Source of the DNA: Martensiomyces pterosporus
Taxonomy: Eukaryota > Kickxellomycota > Kickxellomycetes > Kickxellales > Kickxellaceae
Direction of reading: 5' to 3'
Length of the DNA stretch: 28,903 nt
Assembly: GCA_025201845.1 (NCBI GenBank)
Contig: MU603990.1
Span: 22,743 to 51,645 of the forward strand
Every line of letters begins with the position of its first letter. Position 1 is the first letter of the stretch. Positions 17,921-25,855 of the stretch are shown here, one piece after another. The notes beneath the pieces are model-generated. The model ran no database searches and was not told the origin of the DNA. It was given only the letters and a program-made list of their open reading frames with translations. A program made the translations under genes and the position numbers.

Positions 17921-19377
17921 TCTGAGCGGTGGGCGATCTGAAGCGAGGAAGTAGGCAGGGCGACTTGTGTGTTTGTTTGCTTTAGTGTAGCTATTACTGC
18001 TGTTAGTCCACAGCTGGACAGAGTGCGATAGTGGACTGAACGTGTGTTTTGCGATGTCTGCTTGAGTGTGCGCGGCTGGTTCTAGTAAACGACAGTGGTG
18101 GGAAACGGAGCAAGCGGAGAAAAGAGGATTCTATCCGCGTTTAGCACCCAGCCCGCATACCTACATACGAAAATTTTTGGCAAATCGATACACACGCCGC
18201 TCAATGTCTGAGATCCCCTCTCTGCACACATGTGGAAGGCGCTGCACCTTCATAGAAGGGTGCAAATCCTCAAGGGGGCAGACGGTCTCACACACCACCT
18301 GCTCACCCGCCCATCCCATTCCATCCCACCCGTCCACATGAGTTTCCTGTTCTATTTTTATGCCTTGCGGCAAGAGCAGCAGACAGACAGGCGCGCAAGC
18401 ATTGACGCCCTCAGCTACGCAAGGCCACAGCTGACTGATACATACCTTTCTGGGCAGCTACCGATGAACTCGCAAACCCTGTTGCTTCGCACAAAAACCA
18501 AGAAAATGCCAGGAGCCGCCTTGGGATAGGTAGTGCCTACTGGACGAACGAACACGCAGATAGTTTAGAAAGTGCGTGTGGACAGAGGAGGAAGAGAGAG
18601 GTGCTCAGAGAACAGCTAGTAACGGCAGCATTGGAGACACACACAGGGGCACCCTTTCATATCTGACAACTTCACACGCACAAGATGTGTGAAGATGTGT
18701 GGAGCAGACATACCTCCGGTTCAACCTTATATCTAGCTACTATTTTTAGCCCTGTGCCCAATATCAGCAAGCTGTGCTGTACAGACAGGATATGCACGCC
18801 AGCTGTGGTATGCCGCGCAACACGAGCAGCGTGATCTCCTTCCCGCCAGGTATAAAGGGGGCTCGAATGCGCACTGTTGATTTCTAAAAGCGAGCAAATG
18901 TGTAATAGCAGTGGCAGCAAATAAGCTGAAAAAGAACCGAGAGAGAAAGACAACCCAGAAGCGGAATACTGGCCCCTCTCCCGGCCAAAATAGGCGGCAA
19001 TGGCGATGAAGCTGCCTTGACGAGAAGCCATGCGGTGCACATGTCATTCGCCGTATGAATGACATCCATTTTTTGTCCGCAGAGCTGGTTCAGTATCCAG
19101 CGTTTCTTGTGTAGCGCGGGTGCGTAATACACACGGCGGACACGAGTGGGACGAGAGGGCAGCCGTTGGATCTTGGGGTATCCTCCAATTGGGCCCTTGA
19201 GATTCTACGGAGCGCACCAGAATGGTGTGCACATGATTGAAGCCATACATCGCCATGCCATGACTGCAGCTTTACAGTCCTGGACATCAGCTGGAGAAAT
19301 GCGCGGCTCGAGACGGCACTCCTCATCTAGCAACTTCACCCCACGCCTCCATGTCTCAGCCAACATAGCCATTCAGA
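17921..19377. other. Gene-poor 1.46-kb region between the TBC gene and FAM32A
   Basis: This region lies between two genes transcribed away from each other, so it should hold both promoters. I recognise no protein-coding gene, tRNA or spliceosomal RNA on either strand; all open frames are short and unlike known proteins. The one clear signal is TATAAAGGGG at 18851. Confidence 0.5.
18851..18856 (+). promoter_or_regulatory. Orphan TATA box
   Basis: TATAAA followed by GGGG. It is 527 bp upstream of the FAM32A ATG, and the ATGs between them open only very short frames. It may start a long FAM32A leader or a non-coding RNA, or it may be chance. Confidence 0.35.
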
Positions 19378-19749
19378 ATGGGTGACGAATACGACTACGG
19401 CGTGGTGCACGGATCGCTCAAGCTCAAAAAGAACAACAGGCTGTTTAAAAAGTCCACGCACAAGGACGGGGGCAAGCGCAAGAAGAAAAGCTCCAAGCCC
19501 AAAAAGGACGAGAAAGAGGAGGCTCGCACCGAGGCCGAGCGCACAGAAGCCGAGCGCACAGAGGCCCAGCGTACAGAGGTTGTGCGCACAGAGGCGGAGA
19601 AGAAATACGACGATGTCAGGATGAAGCGCAGGCTGGAGCGCATCGAGAAATTCGCCGAAAAATCATATCGCGACCGAGTCAAGGACTTTAATGAAAAGCT
19701 GGAGCGCGCACCCGAGCACCACGAGATGCCAAAGGTCGGCCCTGGATAA
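19378..19749 (+). CDS. FAM32A: FAM32A-like protein
   Basis: A 123-residue, highly charged protein. The N-terminal GSLKLKK matches the PLKLK start of FAM32A. A lysine-rich stretch (KRKKKSSKPKKDEKEE) resembles a nuclear localisation signal. The conserved C-terminus reads RRLERIEKFAEKSYRDRVKD and then FNEKLERAPEHHEMPKV, which is the FAM32A family hallmark. Human FAM32A is known in the spliceosome at the exon-ligation stage, so a nuclear splicing role is inferred. Between the two conserved parts lies an expanded acidic/basic repeat (five RTEAE-like units, 19525-19599) absent from the human protein. ATG 19378 is the first in frame. A consensus AATAAA follows the stop by 62 bp. Confidence 0.88.
   Translation: MGDEYDYGVVHGSLKLKKNNRLFKKSTHKDGGKRKKKSSKPKKDEKEEARTEAERTEAERTEAQRTEVVRTEAEKKYDDVRMKRRLERIEKFAEKSYRDRVKDFNEKLERAPEHHEMPKVGPG
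19525..19599 (+). repeat. 15-bp coding minisatellite, five units (RTEAE)
   Basis: Five consecutive 15-bp units, each encoding Arg-Thr-Glu and two further residues (AE, AE, AQ, VV, AE). Units differ at third positions and in one diverged copy, so this is an aged in-frame expansion rather than a recent one. Confidence 0.85.
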
Positions 19750-19811
19750 CACACTTCCACAGAAACACTCGGAGTTGGCAGCACCTGCCTCCTGCCAGCG
19801 ACCTGTTTGAC

Positions 19812-19817
19812 AATAAA
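19812..19817 (+). terminator. Poly(A) signal AATAAA of the FAM32A-like gene
   Basis: AATAAA, 62 bp after the stop codon and between convergent genes. Consensus polyadenylation signal. Confidence 0.55.
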
Positions 19818-19868
19818 CATCATTTTGCGGTGATCCGTATGTTTATTTACTACTGTTGTGTGTGAATC

Positions 19869-21392
19869 TCACGGCACATTTGCGTTTGCGCTTGCTGTGC
19901 CTTTCTGCTGCGAGGCAGCGGCCATCTTCTGCTTCTTCACCATGTCCATGATCATCGCATGTCCGCTGGGCGTCACAACCATCTGCCGCTTGTCAATGTT
20001 GGCCCAAAGAATAACACCCAGATCCTGCGCATATCGAAACACCCGCTCAAAGTCCTGCCGCTGGTGGAAGTCCTTGTAGAAGTGCGCATGCGTTGGGTGC
20101 AGCCGGTTGCGCTCTTGCTCCCACAGTCTGATCTGATCCGTCACCGTGATTGGCAGCACAGGCATCTGCCCGCGCATGTGCGGGTGAGCATGCACGGTCA
20201 TGTATGCAATGATCTGGTCTGCCGTGATCCCGTTTGACAGCGCCCGTCGCACACTGTCTCGCGTCACGGCTCCGGTGACAAAGTTTGGGAACCGGTTGAT
20301 CAGGTGCACAAAGAGATTCAGGATCGCTATCTGCAGCGGCGAGTCGGTGTATGCATAGACTCGGCAGTTGGTCTCCAGGATAATGTACCCCTCGTCTCTC
20401 AGCGGCGCCACGCCTCCACCGGTGGCCGCAGCATCGCTGCCGCCCGTCTTAGACGCAGTACCTGTGCCGTTCATCGCCAGTGCGGTGTCTGCACCCGCTC
20501 CAGGGGGCTTGCCTGCACCAGCGCTGGCCTCTCCGTTCATCGCGCTAGTCAGCGATGTGATCAGATGCGTTGGATAGAACCTGTTTGGATCCGACTCGTC
20601 CTGGTACATCAGCCCAAAGTCCCTCAGCTCGCCCAGCATCTTCCGCTGATTCCTTGTCAGCGCCTCTGTCGAATACGACCGCCCGAGCTGCAGACTAACG
20701 AGCTGGAACAGGAAATTCAGCACCTCAACAACGTCCATCTCCTGCTCCTCCGCCAGCCTCAGATACTGCAGCAGCACAGTCCACACCTGCGATCCAATGT
20801 CCTGCAGCAGAAACTGGAACCCGCTATTGGTGATCTTCATGTCGCCCATCCTATTCTCCATCAGCCTGGACATCTTCAGGATCCCCAGCACACTTTCCGA
20901 CGGCAGGGGCATGTCCGCTGACTGCCCAACCATGAAGTGCAGAATGGCCTCCCACTTTTCATTGGCGTACTTTGCCAGCCACGCCACCGTAACTCTGGGG
21001 TCCTTGGCGCCCTTGTATGGAATTCCAAAGCTCTTAAAGTCGCCGCCTCCCGTGAGCGCGTTCCTGAGTTGCTCGCGGAACATCGGGTCCAGTGAAACCT
21101 TGTCGCTGTTCTCAACTAGAATGCGCAGTTTGCGCAGGTGGTGTACTTTGGCTCGCACGACTTTGCTTTTGCCTGGCTTGGCCCATTGGTGCACGTCCGC
21201 CATTTGGATCGGGGAGTCCAGGTACAGCATTGACATTACCAGGTGCTTTCCTACTGTCGAGAGGAGCCGGAAAATTGCCAGGCAGGCTGCTGGCTTGGTA
21301 AACAGCTTTTGGCAGAACGGGGTTGGCAACGACTCCAGATACTCGACAATTGTCGACCTGAACGCCCCCTCGCTGCCCATCTGTGTGGCCAT
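19869..21392 (-). CDS. TFB2: TFIIH core subunit Tfb2 (p52/GTF2H4)
   Basis: 507 residues, close to yeast Tfb2 (513) and human p52 (462). This TFIIH core subunit anchors and stimulates the XPB/Ssl2 ATPase in Pol II transcription initiation and nucleotide-excision repair. Family blocks are seen in order: YLESLPTPFCQKLF near the N-terminus, then MSMLYLDSPI, LHFMVGQS and SGFQFLLQDIGSQVW. QVWTVLLQYL is followed by GYIILETNCRVYAYT and the C-terminal Tfb2-Tfb5 interaction region (RVFRYAQDLGVILW). A low-complexity Gly/Ala/Ser insert lies at about 295-340. ATG 21392 gives the family N-terminus. The gene is divergent from the TFIIIC-like gene. Confidence 0.96.
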   Translation of the reverse strand: MATQMGSEGAFRSTIVEYLESLPTPFCQKLFTKPAACLAIFRLLSTVGKHLVMSMLYLDSPIQMADVHQWAKPGKSKVVRAKVHHLRKLRILVENSDKVSLDPMFREQLRNALTGGGDFKSFGIPYKGAKDPRVTVAWLAKYANEKWEAILHFMVGQSADMPLPSESVLGILKMSRLMENRMGDMKITNSGFQFLLQDIGSQVWTVLLQYLRLAEEQEMDVVEVLNFLFQLVSLQLGRSYSTEALTRNQRKMLGELRDFGLMYQDESDPNRFYPTHLITSLTSAMNGEASAGAGKPPGAGADTALAMNGTGTASKTGGSDAAATGGGVAPLRDEGYIILETNCRVYAYTDSPLQIAILNLFVHLINRFPNFVTGAVTRDSVRRALSNGITADQIIAYMTVHAHPHMRGQMPVLPITVTDQIRLWEQERNRLHPTHAHFYKDFHQRQDFERVFRYAQDLGVILWANIDKRQMVVTPSGHAMIMDMVKKQKMAAASQQKGTASANANVP

Positions 21393-21724
21393 TTCCTGCT
21401 TGTCCTGTTGCTGTGTATCGTGAAAGGGGCGGAAGAGGCGTCAAGTCTACCTGAAGATGCGTGTGCGAAATGCGAGGAACCCTGGTCGCATGCACCGACG
21501 CGCGATTTACACTAGCATTCGCTGCAGCACCGCATTTGGGCCATGTCCCGTGACACTTACTCTTGATTGATGTCCAGCGCCAAGCATCACTAGCATGCCT
21601 CTCCGTAGTAGATGCGTGAGGGAGCGGTTGGTGTTCCCTATCCCGGTGGATCGTGTGCTGGCTACAAGAACCAGCCTGCGGTGTTTTTGCTGTTTTGGAG
21701 TTGCTGAATAAACGCCCTATGGGC

Positions 21725-21761
21725 ATTGGAAGATCACATGACGTGGCCCAATGTCTATTGG
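21725..21761. promoter_or_regulatory. Compact CCAAT / Cbf1-type element in the divergent TFB2-TFIIIC promoter
   Basis: Within 37 bp there are ATTGG (21725-21729), ATCACATG (21733-21740, matching the yeast Cbf1 RTCACRTG consensus), an overlapping TGACGT (21739-21744), CCAAT (21748-21752) and ATTGG (21757-21761). It lies about 330 bp before the TFB2 ATG and 140 bp before the TFIIIC-like ATG. The rest of the 509-bp spacer shows no gene. Confidence 0.45.
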
Positions 21762-21901
21762 TATGCTAGGCAGATGCTACAGGCTGAACCGCGTGAACTT
21801 TCAATGGCTGCCAGCCGCCGTTTTGCTTGCATACCCTGATACTGGAGACAAACAGCGCTGCCATCGCCTTACACACAATTTCGCATTATATTATCTGCAC
21901 A

Positions 21902-24809
21902 ATGGCGGGCAATACGCGGGCATCAGAGCCACCAGCCGATGCAAGCGATGACGCGGCATCTGTGTCTAGCCAGCAGACAACGATCGAGTCGTTTTTCAAA
22001 ACAGCCAAACGCAAAACGACGCCTGTGGCTGCGTCCAGCGAGCCTCCAGCTACGCGAAGTACCAAAAAGCGCAGCCATACTGAAGTAGAAGATACACAGC
22101 AGCCGCCTGAAACACCCGAAGGCACACCAGCAAAGCGTGGGCGTGGCGGCACGAGGGGACGCGGACGCGGACGCGGGCGTGGCAGGGGTGGCTCAACGTC
22201 TGCTGCTGCGACCAATGAGCACCCACCTGAGTCGCCTGCTACAGACACACCCAAAACACCGAGAGGCCGTGGAAGGGGCAAAGGTAGGGGCAGGGGTAGA
22301 GGCAGAGGGAAGGCCAGCGAGCCGGTGGATGGCGCAGCAGCAGAGCCTGAAACGCCAGCAGCATCGCCAACAAGACGCAGCCGGAGCGGGCGAGCAATAT
22401 CTTTGGTCAACTACTCCGAAGGCAGCGGTCACGGGGATGACGCTGCATCGGGGCTAGCACAGCTTGGCGCCAATGGCAACGACGACGACGATGATGACAG
22501 AGATGGTGAGTTCGTCGCTGATTCAGTCCATGTTAGCGAGGATGAGCACGATGCTGATGTGGCTGCAGATGCAGGTGAGCTGCAGGATATTGGCGCCAGC
22601 GAGGTGGCTGGCAAGGCTTCTACCCCGAAAAAACAAGCCGGGCAGAAGAAGGCGAGGAGACAAAGCACAAAGCCAAGGGGTTCTGCTGCACCCAGGGCGA
22701 AGCAAAGGGGGAGTGGCCACATGGGCGTGCTCGATAGGAAATGGGCTGGGCCGCAGGAGAAGGACCACCTGACAAACTCGAACTATATCGACACGGGTTT
22801 GGACAAGGCCACTTGGGATGCTTTACGCGAGATCAGGGTGGATATTGCAAGTGTCAAGCTCGAAACTTCCAAGGCGGGTGTGGTGCAGTATTTGCCACAA
22901 AGCGAAAGTGAAGCAGCTGCTGGCGCGGAGCCCTCTACCGAGGTCCTCATGTGCAGCGGCTCTGGCGAGCGGCTGGAGGAGGGTGTCTTGCAGTTAAAGC
23001 AGTTTCAGGCACACGAACTCCGTGACCAGACACGCGGGTGGGTTGCCAATGCTGGTATATCGGTTTGGGCATTGGACTGGGCTCCTGTGCGTGCTGATGC
23101 TGGTCAACATGAACAATCGAGCAGCCCCAATATTGACTACTTGGCTGTAGGCGGAATGACCAGGGCGTGTGCGGGCAATTTGGATGAGCTTGTTGGCGAC
23201 AAGGAGAAGACACCGATCCCTGGCTCAATCCAGATATGGCGCATCGACACATCGCCCGCACCAGGAACAGCACCAGCAGTTCAGCCTACCAGTGGAAAGC
23301 AGTGTTGTTTGGATATGCTGCTGCTGCATGAGTTTGGGCGGTGCATCTCACTCAAGTGGTGTCCTGTTAGCACCACTAGGAATGCCCCAGAGCTAGAGGG
23401 CGGTGACGTGCCAATAGCTGGCCTGCCTATCATCGGCCACTTGGCGGCGATCTTTGGCGACGGGCACCTGAGAGTATGTGCAGTGCCAGTTCCAGATGCT
23501 GTACGCAAGGCATCCTCATCTTGCAGCGATACCGAGCCGGTGTACATGCACTGGCCGCAGTGGTCCCTGGTAGAGATCAAGTCTCCGCATGGCGTATTCT
23601 CAGCGCTTGACTGGATCAGCAGCGATGTCGTGGCAGCAGCGAGCTCGAAGGGCGACATCACAGTATGGTCGGTTGGAGAGGGCATCAAGGCCCAGCAGGC
23701 AGCACACCTTGCGGCATCGAAAGCAAGCAAAGACAGCAGCAGCAGTTCTTCAGACAGGTGGCCATACATGTCTCTCGGCCACAGCACAATGGCCAACGAC
23801 AGCACTGAGGACAGCGGTATGCAGCAGAGACAGCAGCAGCTGCCGCTGATTCACCACCGAGCGCACAAGGGCGCCGTGTTCTCCATCAGCGCCGTGTGCA
23901 TCGACATGGGGGCCACCAACACACCGTTCGAAGAGAGCCGCCAAGTGGGCGACTTTAAGCAGATAAGCTTGGCCAACTCACACGTAATCTCGGCTGCACA
24001 GGACGGGCGGATTCGGCAGACGCTCCTGGCCTTTCCAACCAGGCGGCCCTACGTGCTTATATGCAACCCCGGCTACCCAATGAGCTGCTTGGCGCTTTGG
24101 CGCACTGGCCGCTGCCACTTTGCAGATGCCGACAACTGTCTGCGGATGATCAACGACGATGTGCTGACGAGTGCGGACGATGCGTGGGTGGCCTCAAGCG
24201 TGCAGAACCCAGTGCCAGTCAGGGAGCCGCGCGAAGACGACGTTAACCGGTGGAACTCGGGTGCCGATCGGCAGGCCTGCTATAGCATCACGTTTGAGGG
24301 CCCCGTGTGGAGCATTGCGGGATCAGATTTCCACCCGTATATTGGAGCAGCATCTGGCGACGGGTATTTCGTGATCCAGAATAGCATGAGCTTGGACCCG
24401 TCGAAAAAGCCGCCGCCGCAGTACCGCAGGATATACTCGTTGCTTTGGAGCAGGGGGGCTAAGGATAGCAGCAGCGGTGCTGCGGAAGACGAGGAGGATG
24501 AGGAGGATAAGGAGGAGGCGGCTGGGCGGCTGGTGTGTCTGGGCAAAGCGCCTATTCAGCCGAGGGTGTACTCGGCGACTAGCTGCACGCGTATCAATGT
24601 GTACCCACCACAGATCGCGGTTCAGGCATGTGCATGGTCGAGAAATCCGAGATCGTCGCATTGGGTGGCCAGTGCGGGCGCATGCGGAATTCTACCCACC
24701 ACAGATCGCGGTTCAGGCATGTGCATGGTCGAGAAATCCGAGATCGTCGCATTGGGTGGCCAGTGCGGGCGCATGCGGAATTCTGAGGATCGAGGATGTG
24801 TCCCCGTAG
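21902..24809 (+). CDS. WD40 protein, TFIIIC GTF3C2/Sfc6-like, with N-terminal PIP motif and RGR repeats (C-terminus disturbed by a 91-bp repeat)
   Basis: Removing one copy of the 91-bp repeat gives exactly 938 residues from ATG 21902 to TAG 24809. The N-terminal 270 residues are disordered. They hold a PCNA-interaction motif QTTIESFF (25-32) followed by KTAKRK, two RGRGRG tracts resembling AT-hook/RGG segments (about 78-98 and 120-138), and an acidic run. From about 380 on, WD-like blades appear, such as GSIQIWRID, GDITVWSV and VISAAQDGRIRQTLL. The last blade reads AVQACAWSRNPRSSHWVASA before ending. Irregular propeller blades after a long basic/acidic N-terminus fit the TFIIIC tau-B subunit (human GTF3C2, S. 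pombe Sfc6), which helps bind tRNA B boxes. I rate the TFIIIC assignment moderate. As written, the frame shifts in the repeat and adds a spurious tail ending at 25162. Confidence 0.72.
24602..24783. repeat. Perfect 91-bp tandem duplication (2 copies)
   Basis: Copies at 24602-24692 and 24693-24783 are identical. 91 leaves remainder 1 on division by three, so the second copy is read in another frame. A single copy restores the last WD-like blade and an early stop at 24807-24809. Confidence 0.97.
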
Positions 24810-25855
24810 TCTCCTTGCTCCGGCGCTTGGCGACTGAACCCCCTTTCAAGCAAGCTGCGGCTTGTAGGCTGCATGGATCCGGCTTACCATGCCAAGCCAT
24901 GTCTCTTGATCTATGGACTTTTCGATTTTTGTGCTGCTGTGTATGGCGAATAGGAGGGGGCAAATATTTGGGCAGGCAGCGCTGCACCGTCCAATCAGGC
25001 CTGCTTGGCGAGCCCCAGCCCAATACAGCAGGTGCCTTCCTGCGCTTGCCATTTTTCCTTGTTCAAGTGCTTTCCAACAAACAGTCTCCTCGCTTCTCAG
25101 CGGCACGTCAGAGAGAATCCCTGGCTTTCCACACGCATGGGCATGCCACTCTGCGCTGCTAGAAAGGAAATAAACACAGCACTGGCGGGCATTGACTAGC
25201 GGGAATGGGAGGTTTTTCGGTGAGGAAGGAGGGCAGCACGGGCTGTGTGCACCCCCTCATCTTTTCGTGTCCACACTCGCCTATTTGCTGTGCGCGCTTT
25301 GGGAGTGGATGACTGATCAGAAAATGAGCAGACAGGCGAAAGGCGCAATGAACCCGAGTGCGCTCAATAAGGCTGACAGTGTGATCACACCTTTCTGCTC
25401 AGAGTGCCAACGTGCCAAAGAGGGCGAGCAGACGCCCGCCACCACAGCCTATTATTATCCTCTGCCCAAGGAAGGTGCAAATCGAAGGTGGAGCGAGCAC
25501 GAATTATAAAGCCCACCTGTCTTGCAAGGAAGAGTCCAAGCATACGGATTTTTCACCTGCTTTCTCTTCTCTTCTCTTCTCTCTTTCCCGCCCAGCACGA
25601 TTTTTGCTCCTTTCTGGCTACTGCCCGCTCTTATTGCCGTCCACCACACGATACCAACGCTACTTTTCATTTTGTTCAAACTCCAACAGGCCCTGCAGAG
25701 AATCGGGCATTTTACATAATTGCCCAGCCTGCTCTCCGAACAAAGCCGATCTCCACGCATACAATATTCCGCTCGCTGTCCCCCAAGATCTGCTCCGCAC
25801 CTCTACCCCAACACACGCGCGCACAAGCACGACCACCCGCTATTTTAAGCCCCTA
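24810..25855. other. Intergenic/leader region upstream of the Zn2Cys6 gene
   Basis: No gene is recognised. It contains a 12-bp palindrome GTGTGATCACAC at 25379-25390, a TATA box at 25505, and a TTCTC-rich pyrimidine tract at about 25560-25595. The long in-frame open stretch before ATG 25856 has no protein-like content and is best read as a 5' leader of roughly 250-300 nt. Confidence 0.5.
25505..25510 (+). promoter_or_regulatory. TATA box of the Zn2Cys6 gene
   Basis: TATAAA followed by GCCC, with a TCTTC-rich pyrimidine tract about 55-85 bp downstream as the likely start region. Confidence 0.6.

Noticed and set aside
18672..19065. Two overlapping minus-strand frames of 110-122 codons in the gene-poor region
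   Set aside because: No similarity to a known family, no promoter on that strand, and overlapping frames of equal length look like chance.
24810..25162. Extra 117-residue tail of the TFIIIC-like protein
   Set aside because: It arises only because the 91-bp repeat shifts the frame. The natural stop is at 24807-24809 in the frame of a single copy.
25192..25509. A 105-codon plus-strand frame before the Zn2Cys6 TATA box
   Set aside because: It lacks domain content and contains the palindrome and promoter-type sequence.
25412..25855. Upstream in-frame coding extension of the Zn2Cys6 gene
   Set aside because: It spans the TATA box and a TCTTC-rich leader, and has no conserved content; the cluster is normally near the N-terminus.
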